The position numbers and the translations under genes were made by a program. This document shows, piece after piece, positions 35,391-44,901 of a stretch of DNA of 45,160 nucleotides. The notes under the pieces were generated by a model, which ran no database searches, was not told where the DNA came from, and saw only the letters and a program-made list of their open reading frames with translations. The DNA is from Symsagittifera roscoffensis (Eukaryota > Xenacoelomorpha > Acoela > Convolutidae): contig NW_026970837.1 in the NCBI RefSeq assembly GCF_963678635.1, positions 64,001 through 109,160 on the forward strand, written 5' to 3'. Position 1 is the first letter of the stretch, and each line of letters starts with the position of its first letter.

Positions 35391-36860
35391 TTCGTTTTAC
35401 AATCACAAGACTTCAAATTTTTAGTCTTGGGCAGTTCGTTTTACTATCCCAGGACCTCGAAAAAGTTATTTTTGGGCATCTCGTTTTACTATCCCAACAC
35501 TTCAAAAAACTTGCAGTTCGTTTTACTATCCGAAGACTTCGAGATATTAGTCTTGGGCGTTTCGTTGACTTTTCCAGTACTTTGAAAAAGTTACTCTTGA
35601 GAAGTTTGTTTTACTATCACAATACTTCATAAAGTTAGTCTTGGGCAGTTCGATTTACTATTCCCAAGATTTCGAAAATTTAGTCTTGGGCAGTTCGTTT
35701 TGTTATCCCAGGATTTCGAAAAAGTTAATCTTGGGCAGTTCGATTTACTATCCCAAGACTTCGAAAAGTTAGTCTTGGGCAGTTCGTTTTACTATCCTAA
35801 GACTTCGAAAAGTTAGTCTTGGGCAGTTTGTTTTGTTATCCCAGGACTTCGAAAAAATTAGTCCTGCGCAGTTCGATTTACTATCCCAAGACTTCGAAAA
35901 GTTAGTCTTGGGCAGCTCGTTTTAATATCCCAGGATTTCGAAACAGTTAGTATTGGGCAGGTCGATTTACTATCCCAAGACTTCGATAATTTAGTCTTGG
36001 GTAGTTCGTTTTACTATCCTAACACTTCAAAAATGTTAGTCTTGTGCAGTTCATTTTACTATCCGAAGACTTCAAAAAATTAGTCTTGGGCAGTTCGTTT
36101 TGTTATCCCAGGACTTCAAAAAGTTAGTCTTGGGCAGTTCGTTTTGTTATCCAAGGAATTCGAAAAAATTAGTCTTGCGCAGTTGGATTTACTATCCGAA
36201 GACTTCGAGATATTAGTCTTGGGCGTTTCGTTGACTTTTCCAGTACTTTGAAAAAGTTACTCTTGAGAAGTTTGTTTTACTATCACAATACTTCATAAAG
36301 TTAGTCTTGGGCAGTTCGATTTACTATTCCCAAGATTTCGAAAATTTAGTCTTGGGCAGTTCGTTTTGTTATCCCAGGATTTCGAAAAAGTTAATCTTGG
36401 GCAGTTCGATTTACTATCCCAAGACTTCGAAAAGTTAGTCTTGGGCAGTTCGTTTTACTATCCTAAGACTTCGAAAAGTTAGTCTTGGGCAGTTTGTTTT
36501 GTTATCCCAGGACTTCGAAAAAATTAGTCCTGCGCAGTTCGATTTACTATCCCAAGACTTCGAAAAGTTAGTCTTGGGCAGCTCGTTTTAATATCCCAGG
36601 ATTTCGAAACAGTTAGTATTGGGCAGGTCAATTTACTATCCCAAGACTTCGATAATTTAGTCTTGGGTAGTTCGTTTTACTATCCTAACACTTCAAAAAT
36701 GTTAGTCTTGTGCAGTTCATTTTACTATCCGAAGACTTCAAAAAATTAGTCTTGGGCAGTTCGTTTTGTTATCCCAGGACTTCAAAAAGTTAGTCTTGGG
36801 CAGTTCGTTTTGTTATCCAAGGAATTCGAAAAAATTAGTCTTGCGCAGTTGGATTAACTA
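35391..36860 (+). repeat. Satellite block H, two copies of a 666-bp HOR
   Basis: CGAAGACTTCGAGATATTAG occurs at 35531 and 36197, and AATACTTCATAAAG at 35621 and 36287, both 666 bp apart. The second unit shows very few differences, for example CAGGTCAATT for CAGGTCGATT. A third partial copy starts near 36860 (CAGCTCGTTTTAATATCC). Canonical unbroken hairpin monomers are frequent here, for example 35752-35779. Confidence 0.85.
35752..35779 (+). other. Example of alternative hairpin, 10-nt loop register
   Basis: CCCAAGACT (35752-35760) is followed by the linker TCGAAAAGTT and AGTCTTGGG (35771-35779), again an exact 9-bp stem. The right arm of one monomer can therefore pair with the left arm of the next instead of its own partner. 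The linker with its flanking A can also form the small inner hairpin ACTT-CGAA-AAGT. Confidence 0.85.
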
Positions 36861-39770
36861 TCCCAAGACTTCGAAAAATTAGTCTTGGGCAGCTCGTTTT
36901 AATATCCCAGGATTTCGAAACAGTTAGTATTGGGCAGGTCGATTTACTATCCCAAGACTTCGATAATTTAGTCTTGTGCAGTTCGTTTTACTATCCGAAG
37001 ACTTCAAAAAATTAGTCTGGGGCAGTTCGCTTTACTATCCCAAGTCTTCGAAAAGTTAGTCCTGGAAAGCTCGTTTTACTATCCTAACACTTCAAAAAGT
37101 TAGTCTTGGGCAGTTCGTTTACTTTCCCAGGACTTTGAAAAAGTTACTCTTGAGAAGTTCGTTTTACTGTCCCAATACTTCAAAAGTTAGTCTTGGGCAG
37201 CAGTTCGTTTTACTATCCCAATACTTCGAAAAGTTAGTCCTGGAAAGCTCGTTTTACTATCCTAACACTTCAAAAAGTTAGTCTTGGGCAGTTCGTTTAC
37301 TTTCCCAGGACTTTGAAAAAGTTAATCTTGAGAAGTTTGTTTTACTGTCCCAATACTTCAAAAAGTTAGTCTTGGGCAGTTCGATTTACTATCCCAACAC
37401 TTCAAAAAGTTCAAAAAGTTAGTCTTGTGCAGCTCGTTTCACTAGTCGAAGACTTCGAAAAGTTAGACTTGGGCAGTTTGTTTTTCTATCCCAAGACTTC
37501 AAAAAGTTAGTCTTGGGCAGTTCGTTTACTTTCCCAGGACTTTGAAAAAGTTACTCTTGAGAAGTTCGTTTTACTGTCCCAATACTTCAAAAAGTTAGTC
37601 TTGGGCAGTTCGTTTTACTATCGCAAAACTTCAAAAAGTTAGTCTTGAGTAGCTCGTTTCACTAGTCGAAGACTTCGAAAAGTTAGACTTGGGCAGTTCG
37701 TTTTACTATCCCAAGACTTCAAAACGTTAGTCTTGGGCAGTTCGTTTTGTTATCCCAGGTCTTCGAAAAAATTATTCTGGGGCAGTTCGCTCTTCTATCC
37801 CAAGACTTCGAAAAATTAGTCTTGGGCAGGTCGTTTACTTTCCCAGGACTTTGAAAAAGTTACTCTTGAGAAGTTCGTTTTACTATCATAATACTTTAAA
37901 AATTTAGTCTTTGGCACTTCAATTTACTATCCCAAGACTTCGAAAAGTTAGTCTTGGGCAGTTTAATTTACTATCCCAAGACTTCGAAAAGTTAGCCTTG
38001 GGCAGTTCGTTTTAGTATCCCAACACTTCAAAAAATTAGTCTTGTGCAGTTCGTTTTACTATCCAAAGACTTCGAAAATAAGTCTTGAGCAGTTCGTTTT
38101 GTTATCCCAGGACCTCGAAAAAATTAGTCTGGGGCAGTTCGCTTTACTATCCCAAGACTTTGAGAAATTAGTCTCAGGCAGTTCGTGTACTTTCCCAGGA
38201 CTTTGAAAAAGTTACTCTTGAGAAGTTCGTTTTACTGTCCCAATACTTCGAAAAGTTAGTCTTGGGCAGTTCGTTTTAATATCCCAACACTTCAAAAAGT
38301 TAGTCTTGTGCAGCTCGTTTCACTAGTCGAAGACTTCGAAAAGTTAGACTTGGGCAGTTTGTTTTTCTATCCCAAGACTTCAAAAAGTTAGTCTTGGGCA
38401 GTTCGTTTACTTTCCCAGGACTTTGAAAAAGTTACTCTTGAGAAGTTCGTTTTACTGTCCCAATACTTCAAAAAGTTAGTCTTGGGCAGTTCGTTTTACT
38501 ATCGCAAAACTTCAAAAAGTAAGTCTTGAGCAGCTCGTTTCACTAGTCGAAGACTTCGAAAAGTTAGACTTGGGCAGTTCGTTTTACTATCCCAAGACTT
38601 CAAAACGTTAGTCTTGGGCAGTTCGTTTTGTTATCCCAGGTCTTCGAAAAAATTATTCTGGGGCAGTTCGCTCTTCTATCCCAAGACTTCGAAAAATTAG
38701 TCTTGGGCAGGTCGTTTACTTTCCCAGGACTTTGAAAAAGTTACTCTTGAGAAGTTCGTTTTACTATCATAATACTTTAAAAATTTAGTCTTTGGCACTT
38801 CAATTTACTAACCCAAGACTTCGAAAAGTTAGTCTTGGGCAGTTTAATTTACTATCCCAAGACTTCGAAAAGTTAGCCTTGGGCAGTTCGTTTTACTATC
38901 CCAACACTTCAAAAAATTAGTCTTGTGCAGTTCGTTTTACTATCCAAAGACTTCGAAAATAAGTCTTGAGCAGTTCGTTTTGTTATCCCAGGACCTCGAA
39001 AAAATTAGTCTGGGGCAGTTCGCTTTACTATCCCAAGCTTTGAGAAATTAGTCTCAGGCAGTTCGTGTACTTTCCCAGGACTTTGAAAAAGTTACTCTTG
39101 AGAAGTTCGTTTTACTGTCCCAATACTTCGAAAAGTTAGTCTTGGGCAGTTCGTTTTAATATCCCAACACTTCAAAAAGTTAGTCTTGTGCAGCTCGTTT
39201 CACTAGTCGAAGACTTCGAAAAGTTAAACTTGGGCAGTTCGTTTTACTATCCCAAGACTTCAAAAAGTTAGTCTTGGGCAGTTCGTTTTGTTATCCCAGG
39301 ACTTCGAAAAAATTCTTCTGGGGCAGTTCGCTCTTCTATCCCAAGTCTTCGAGAAATTAGTCTTAGGCAGTTCGTTTACTTTTCCAGGACTTTGAAAAAG
39401 TAACTCTTGAGAAGTTCGTTTTACTATCATAATACTTCAAAAAGTAAGTCTTGGGCAGTTCGTTTACTTTTCCCAGTGAAAAAGTTACTCTTGAGAAGTT
39501 CGTTTTACTGTCCCAATACTTCAAAAAGTTAGTCTTGGGTAGTTCGTTTTACTATCTCAACACTTCAAAAAGTTAGTCTAGAGCAGCTCGTTTCACTAGT
39601 CGAAGACTTCGAAAAGTTAGACTTGGGCAGTTCGTTTTACTATCCCAAGACTTCAAAACGTTAGTCTTGGGCAGTTCGTTTTGTTATCCCAGGTCTTCGA
39701 AAAAATTATTCTGGGGCAGTTCGCTCTTCTATCCCAAGACTTCGAGAAATTAGTCTTGGGCAGGTCGTTT
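36861..39770 (+). repeat. Satellite block I, 881-bp HOR
   Basis: TTTCACTAGTCGAAGAC marks this family. AAGTTAGACTTGGGCAG followed by TTTGTTTTTC recurs at 37460 and 38341 (881 bp, twenty monomers plus 1), and a GTTATCCCAGGTCTTCG monomer near 37750 and 38631 confirms the offset. A third, rearranged unit follows from about 39220. Small slips are visible: a 3-bp CAG gain at 37198-37204, a duplicated TTCAAAAAG near 37399-37417, and a four-monomer duplication (178 bp) at 37061/37239. Confidence 0.8.
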
Positions 39771-42700
39771 ACTTTCTCAGGACTTTGAAAAAGTTACTCT
39801 TGAGAAGTTCGTTTTTTTATCACAATACTTCAAAAAGTTAGTCTTGGGCAGCTCGATTAACTATTCCAAGACTTCGAAAAGTTAGCCTTGGGCAGTTCGC
39901 TTTACTATCCCGACACTTCAAAAAGTTAGTCTTGTGCAGTTCGTTTTACTATCCTAAGACTTCGAAGATAAGTCTTGAGCAGTTCGTTTTGTTATCCCAG
40001 GACCTCGAAAAAATTAGTCTGGGGCAGTTCGCTTTACTATCTCAAGACTTTGAGAAATTAGTCTTAGGCAGTTCGTGTACTTTCCCAGGACTTTGAAAAA
40101 GTTATACTTGAGAAGTTCGTTTTACTGTCCCAATACTTCAAAAAGTCAGTCATGTGCAGCTCGTTTCACTAGTCGAAGACTTCGAAAAGTTAGACTTGGG
40201 TAGTTCGTTTTACTATCCCAAGACTTCAAAAAGTTAGTCTTGAGCAGTTCGTTTTGTTATCCTAGGATTTCGAAAAAATTATTCTGGGGCAGTTCGCTCT
40301 TCTATCCCAAGACTTCGAGAAATTAGTCTTAGGCAGTTCGTTTACTTTCCCAGAACTTTGAAAAAATAACTCTTGAGAAGTCCGTTTTACTATCATAATA
40401 CTTCAAAAAGTTAGTCTTTGGCAGTTCAATTTACTATCCAAACACTTCAAAAAGTTAGTCTTGTGCAGTTCGTTTTACTATCCAAAGACTTCGAAAATAA
40501 GTCTTGAGCAGTTCGTTTTGTTATCCCAGGACTTCGAAAAAATAGTCTGGGGCAGTTCGCTTTACTATCCCATGACTTCGAGAAATTAGTCTTAGGCAGT
40601 TCGTTTACTTTCCCAGGACTTTGAAAAATTTAATCTCGAGAAGTTTGTTCTACTATCCCAATATTTCAAAAAGTTAGTCCTGGGCAGTTCGATTAACACT
40701 TTCAAGACTTCAAAAAATTTAGTCTTGGGCAGTTCGTTTTGTTATCCCAGGATTTGGAAAACGATAGTCTTGGGCAGTTCGTTTTGTTATCCCAGGTCTT
40801 CGAAAAAAATATTCTGGGGCAGTTCGCTCTTCTATCCCAAGACTTCGAGAAATTAGTCTTGGGCAGGTCGTTTACTTTCTCAGGACTTTGAAAAAGTTAC
40901 TCTTGAGAAGTTCGTTTTTTTATCACAATACTTCAAAAAGTTAGTCTTGGGCAGCTCGATTAACTATTCCAAGACTTCGAAAAGTTAGCCTTGGGCAGTT
41001 CGCTTTACTATCCCAACACTTCAAAAAGTTAGTCTTGTGCAGTTCGTTTTACTATCCTAAGACTTCGAAGATAAGTCTTGAGCAGTTCGTTTTGTTATCC
41101 CAGGACCTCGAAAAAATTAGTCTGGGGCAGTTCGCTTTACTATCTCAAGACTTTGAGAAATTAGTCTTAGGCAGTTCGTGTACTTTCCCAGGACTTTGAA
41201 AAAGTTATACTTGAGAAGTTCGTTTTACTGTCCCAATACTTCAAAAAGTCAGTCATGTGCAGCTCGTTTCACTAGTCGAAGACTTCGAAAAGTTAGACTT
41301 GGGTAGTTCGTTTTACTATCCCAAGACTTCAAAAAGTTAGTCTTGAGCAGTTCGTTTTGTTATCCTAGGATTTCGAAAAAATTATTCTGGGGCAGTTCGC
41401 TCTTCTATCCCAAGACTTCGAGAAATTAGTCTTAGGCAGTTCGTTTACTTTCCCAGAACTTTGAAAAAATAACTCTTGAGAAGTTCGTTTTACTATCATA
41501 ATACTTCAAAAAGTTAGTCTTTGGCAGTTCAATTTACTATCCCAAGACTTCGAAAAGTTAGTCTTGGGCAGTTCAATTTACTATCCCAAGACTTCGAAAA
41601 GTTAGCCTTGGGAAGTTCGTCTTACTATCCAAACTTTTCAAAAAGTTAGTCTTGTGCAGTTCGTTTTACTATCCAAAGACTTCGAAAATAAGTCTTGAGC
41701 AGTTCGTTTTTTTATCCCAGGACTTCGAAAAAATAGTCTGGGGCAGTTCGCTTTACTATCCCATGACTTCGAGAAATTAGTCTTAGGCAGTTCGTTTACT
41801 TTCCCAGGACTTTGAAAAATTTAATCTCGAGAAGTTTGTTCTACTATCCCAATATTTCAAAAAGTTAGTCCTGGGCAGTTCGATTAACACTTTCAAGACT
41901 TCAAAAAATTTAGTCTTGGGCAGTTCGTTTTGTTATCCCAGGATTTTGAAAACGATAGTCTTGGGCAGTTCGTTTTGTTATCCCAGGTCTTCGAAAAAAA
42001 TATTCTGGGGCAGTTCGCTCTTCTATCCCAAGACTTCGAGAAATTAGTCTTGGGCAGGTCGTTTACTTTCTCAGGACTTTGAAAAAGTTACTCTTGAGAA
42101 GTTCGTTTTTTTATCACAATACTTCAAAAAGTTAGTCTTGGGCAGCTCGATTAACTATTCCAAGACTTCGAAAAGTTAGCCTTGGGCAGTTCGCTTTACT
42201 ATCCCAACACTTCAAAAAGTTAGTCTTGTGCAGTTCGTTTTACTATCCTAAGACTTCGAAGATAAGTCTTGAGCAGTTCGTTTTGTTATCCCAGGACTTC
42301 GAAAAAATTAGTCTGGGGCAGTTCGCTTTACTATCCCAAGACTTTGAGAAATTAGTCTCAGGCAGTTCGTGTACTTTCCCAGGACTTTGAAAAAGTTATA
42401 CTTGAGAAGTTCGTTTTACCGTCCCAATACTTCAAAAAGTCAGTCTTGTGCAGCTCGTTTCACTAGTCGAAGACTTCGAAAAGTTAGACTTGGGTAGTTG
42501 GTTATACTATCACAAGACTTCAAAAAGTTAGTCTTGGGCAGTTCATTTTGTTATCCCAGGACTTCGAAAAAATTATTCTGGGGCAGTTCACTCTTCTATC
42601 CCAAGACTTCGAGAAATTAGTCTTAGGCAGTTCGTTTACTTTCCCAGGACTTTGAAAAAATAACTCTTGAGAAGTTCGTTTTACTATCATAATACTTCAA

Positions 42701-43080
42701 AAAGTTAGTCTTTGGCACTTCAATTTACTATCCCAAGACTTCGAAAAGTTAGTTTTGGGCAGTTCAATTTACTATCCCAAGACTTCGAAAAGTTAGCCTT
42801 GGGCAGTTCGTCTTACTATCCCAACACTTCAAAAAGTTAGTCTTGTGCAGTTCGTTTTACCATCCAAAGACTTCGAAAATAAGTCTTGAGCAGTTCGTTT
42901 TGTTATCCAAGGACTTCGAAAAAAGTAGACTGGGGCAGTTCGCTTTACTATCCCAAGACTTCGAGAAATTAGTCTTAGGCAGTTCGTTCACTTTCCCGGG
43001 ACTTTGAAAAAGTTAATCTCGAGAAATTTGTTCTACTATCCCAATATTTCAAAAAGTTAGTCCTGGGCAGTTCGATTAAC
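39771..43080 (+). repeat. Satellite block J, 1103-bp HOR, about three units
   Basis: ACTTTCTCAGGAC occurs at 39771, 40874 and 42065; GTTCGTGTAC at 40071, 41174 and 42365; CAGTCATGTGC at 40147 and 41250. The first offset is 1103 (twenty-five monomers plus 3) and the second is 1191, exactly 88 more. The extra two monomers lie near 41540-41630, where a CCCAAGACTTCGAAAAG segment is repeated. This is the HOR nearest the array edge. Confidence 0.85.
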
Positions 43081-43763
43081 AATTTGAAGACTTCGAAAAT
43101 TTCAGCATTCGACAGTTCGTTTTACTATCCCAAGACTTCAAAAAAAAGTATTAGGCACTTCTTTTTACTATCCAGGGACTTCAAAAAGTTAGTCTTGGGC
43201 AGTTCGTTCTGTTATCCCGGGACTTCAAAAAAATTTGTCTGGGCAGTTCGCTTTACTATCCCAAGACTTCGCGAAATCAGTTCTGGGCAGTTTGTTTACT
43301 ATCCCAGGACGTTGAAAAATTTCTCTTGAGAAGTTCGTTTTACTACCACAACTGTTCAAAAAGTTATTCTTGGACAGTTCGCTTTACTATCCCAGGAATT
43401 CAAAAAATTAGACTTGGGCAGATCGTTTTGTTATCCCAGGATTTCAAAAAATAAGTCTGGGGGAGTTCAATTTACTGTCCCAAGACTTCCAAAAATTAGA
43501 CTTGGGCAGATCGTTTTGTTATCCTAGGATTTCGAAAAATAAGTCTGGGACAAATCGTTTTACTATCCCAATACTTCAAAAAATTAGTCCTGAGCAGTCC
43601 GATTTACCATTCCAAGACTTCAAAAAACTCAGTGTTGGGCAGTTCGTTTTATTGACCCAACACTCAAGAAATCCACTCCTGGGCAGTTCGTTTTACTATC
43701 CCAAGACTTCAAAAGTTTTAACATTGGACAGTTCGTTTTACTATCCCAAGACTTCAAAAAATC
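43081..43763 (+). repeat. Degenerate right edge of the satellite
   Basis: Monomers remain recognisable but diverge more from each other than anywhere else. Arms such as GCATTCGAC, ACATTGGAC, AGTGTTGGG and ACTCCTGGG appear, and no HOR is visible. The last full match is CTATCCCAAGACTTC at 43741-43755, after which ATCAAATTC begins unrelated sequence. Divergence at the margin with homogeneous units inside is the usual pattern of satellites maintained by unequal exchange. Confidence 0.8.
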
Positions 43764-43797
43764 AAATTCAACTGAACCACAGTCAACTACCTCCTCT

Positions 43798-43920
43798 CTC
43801 AGCTCTAAATACCCTTATTTCAACTTATCTTTCGTCAGCTACCCCTCTCTCTGCCCTTTCTTGTTATCTCAGCTCTAAATATCCTAATTTCAACTAATAT
43901 TTTGTCAGCTACCCCCTCTC
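43798..43920 (+). repeat. 70-bp-offset duplication in the leader
   Basis: CTCAGCTCTAAATA begins at 43798 and again at 43868, 70 bp apart. Similarity runs about 53 bp with about six mismatches and ends in GTCAGCTACCCC (43834 and 43904). A related GTCAACTACC precedes them at 43782. The unit is unrelated in sequence to the 44-bp monomer. Confidence 0.75.
43897..43908 (+). promoter_or_regulatory. Candidate 3' splice acceptor upstream of the start codon
   Basis: ATATTTTGTCAG ends in AG at 43907-43908, 51 bases before the ATG. The U-rich stretch followed by CAG resembles short nematode-type acceptors used in cis or trans splicing. Alternatives are the duplicated TTTCGTCAG ending at 43838 and CTCTCTCAG ending at 43924. 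Which, if any, is used cannot be told from sequence. Confidence 0.3.
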
Positions 43921-43959
43921 TCAGCTCATTTCACTCTTTTACTGAACTTATTGCTCAAA

Positions 43960-44397
43960 ATGATCTTCTCAGTGCAAAACAGCAACCTCATGTACTCTAT
44001 AGAGTTTTCACCTGATCTAAAACGAATTCAAGTTCGAGAAACAGTCTCTGGAGTTTTTCTGGCCCGAATGGACACCCCAATCCAAGTCTGGTACATGGTG
44101 GAAGTGATGCGAAGGGATTTCAACGAGCATCCTATGATGCAAGTTCCCATCACAGAGAACCAACTTGGAACAATGCAAATGATGGAGGAAGTAACTGAGC
44201 ATGAGGAAATGAATTACCCCGAGATTCCTGACTCAACATTTGTGGCTCGACCAGTTGACGACTTCCTCTTTCCTTGGGAGGAGATGGGATCAGCCGAAAA
44301 CTCCATCATAATAGATGAAGATGAGGGTTTTTCAGTAACAATGACACCTGCAGCTCCACAACAACTCCCCGCAATGGCACCTCGTCCAGCTCTGTGA
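43960..44397 (+). CDS. Small acidic methionine-rich protein of unknown function
   Basis: One uninterrupted frame of 145 codons plus TGA. I start at ATG 43960 (context AAAATG) rather than the in-frame TTG at 43951. I do not recognise a family. Residues 1-58 look folded: alternating hydrophobic stretches (YSIEF near 12-16, GVFLARM at 31-37) and a probable helix with W44 that includes VEVMRRDF at 47-54. Residues 60-90 are Met- and Glu-rich (MQMMEEVTEHEE at 72-83). D100 to E108 contains DDFLFPWEE, and residues 129-145 are Pro/Ala-rich and probably disordered. It has 24 acidic and 8 basic residues (a single Lys, K21), 14 Met and no Cys, with no signal peptide or membrane segment. Codon use and composition differ clearly from the satellite, and a normal 3' UTR follows. 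It could be a terminal exon of a longer gene if a splice acceptor upstream is used. The acidic DDFLFPWEE region might be an activation or interaction segment, but that is a guess. Confidence 0.7.
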   Translation: MIFSVQNSNLMYSIEFSPDLKRIQVRETVSGVFLARMDTPIQVWYMVEVMRRDFNEHPMMQVPITENQLGTMQMMEEVTEHEEMNYPEIPDSTFVARPVDDFLFPWEEMGSAENSIIIDEDEGFSVTMTPAAPQQLPAMAPRPAL

Positions 44398-44452
44398 TCA
44401 ATAGAGAACCTCCAGAACTCTTCTGCTGCTCGACGACTCTTTGAGTTTTTTT

Positions 44453-44460
44453 TGTAAATA
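44453..44460 (+). promoter_or_regulatory. Pumilio/FBF-type binding element UGUAAAUA
   Basis: TGTAAATA exactly fits the PUF-family consensus UGUANAUA and lies 56 bases after the stop codon and 14 bases before the poly(A) signal, in the sense orientation. PUF proteins bind such sites to repress or destabilise mRNAs, often in germline and early embryo. Eight-base matches also arise by chance in AT-rich UTRs. Confidence 0.45.
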
Positions 44461-44473
44461 ATTGCTGTTTGTT

Positions 44474-44479
44474 ATTAAA
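44474..44479 (+). terminator. Poly(A) signal ATTAAA
   Basis: ATTAAA is the commonest variant of AATAAA. It lies 77 bases after the stop codon and is followed by a GT/T-rich stretch (TTGTTCTTTG), as expected for a cleavage region. Confidence 0.55.
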
Positions 44480-44499
44480 GTTGTTCTTTGTAATTAATT

Positions 44500-44690
44500 A
44501 TTTTCTTCAATTTCATTTTAGTTATGAGAATAGACGAGAGGTTCAGGGTAAATCCTTGAAAAAAACAATAGGAAATTAATTTAGCGTTCCGAACTCGCAA
44601 ACAAATTAAGAAACTTGAATAATTTTTGCACCCATATTAGAATAACACTAGAAAAGTGGTACACATGTAATAAATACCTGACGGAACGTT
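44500..44690. other. Intergenic sequence, nothing recognised
   Basis: AT-rich sequence without an open frame, tRNA-like structure or repeat that I can support. A 7-bp inverted pair, CGTTCCG (44585-44591) and CGGAACG (44682-44688), is too short to call a mobile element. Confidence 0.5.
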
Positions 44691-44901
44691 GCATGTTGTC
44701 AAAATAACTCAAACATTTTTCGCATTAACAAGAAAAAGTTAAACACCTTTCGCATCTTGTCAAAAAATGAAACACTTTTCGAATTTTGTTAAAAAAGGTG
44801 AAACACTTTTTGCATATTGTCAAAAAAAAAATAAAACTTTTTCGCATTTTATCGAAAAAATTGACACAATTTTCGCATTTTGTTGAAAAAGTGAAACTTT
44901 G
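44691..44901 (+). repeat. Degenerate 31-bp minisatellite, seven units
   Basis: Units begin at about 44691, 44722, 44752, 44781, 44812, 44844 and 44875 (29-32 bp each). Each has GCATTTTGTC, an A-run, a GTGAAACAC-like core and a TTTTTC end. It is diverged and has no HOR. Short open frames on both strands here are repeat artefacts. The period and sequence differ from the 44-bp satellite. Confidence 0.85.

Larger units (their letters stand above)
1..43763 (+). repeat. 44-bp satellite array, about 990 head-to-tail monomers
   Basis: The monomer reads in order: arm AGTCTTGGG, loop CAGTTCGTTTTACTAT, arm CCCAAGACT, linker TCGAAAAGTT (9+16+9+10 = 44 bp, 18 of 44 G+C). The motif repeats with this spacing from the left edge to about 43763 and always in the same orientation. 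Most copies differ by a few substitutions or by one base in the A-run of the linker. Variant classes recur in fixed order and build the higher-order blocks annotated below. No transposon, RNA gene or credible protein gene interrupts it. The left boundary lies outside the window. Many linkers contain TTCGAA, so a BstBI-type site recurs at 44-bp multiples. Open frames exist on the + strand but the period is not a multiple of 3 and each monomer carries TAG in one frame, so I do not call genes here. Confidence 0.98.
43764..43959 (+). promoter_or_regulatory. Pyrimidine-rich leader between satellite and gene
   Basis: This is the only upstream sequence of the 43960 CDS before the satellite. It is rich in CTCTCT tracts and AG-ending pyrimidine stretches and has no recognisable TATA box. 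It probably holds the 5' UTR and possibly splice acceptors. Any promoter must lie here or in the satellite itself, unless an upstream exon is spliced on. Confidence 0.4.
44398..44490 (+). other. Putative 3' UTR of the 145-aa gene
   Basis: The stop codon is followed by a short AT-rich tail with a T-run at 44446-44453, a Pumilio-type element and an ATTAAA signal. Cleavage would be expected some 10-20 bases past the signal, near 44490-44500. The end point is approximate. Confidence 0.5.

Noticed and set aside
1-43763. CRISPR array
   Set aside because: There are no unique spacers between conserved repeats. The whole 44-bp unit is repeated and variants recur in order, and the flanking DNA is eukaryotic with no cas genes.
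1-43763. Silk-, collagen- or antifreeze-like repetitive protein gene
   Set aside because: The period is not divisible by 3, stops are frequent in every frame and monomer length changes are not frame-preserving.
1-43763. Telomeric or subtelomeric repeat
   Set aside because: No short G-rich telomere units (such as TTAGGC) in tandem are present, so position on the chromosome cannot be inferred.
43502-43897. 131-codon frame crossing from the satellite into the leader
   Set aside because: Its first two thirds are satellite monomers and the rest lies over the duplicated CT-rich leader. It ends before the real CDS and is in a different frame from it.
44017-44202. 61-codon minus-strand frame opposite the 145-aa gene
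   Set aside because: Shadow of the + strand CDS with no features of its own.
44585-44688. Small MITE-like element bounded by CGTTCCG and CGGAACG
   Set aside because: Arms are only 7 bp, no target-site duplication is visible and no second copy is in the window.
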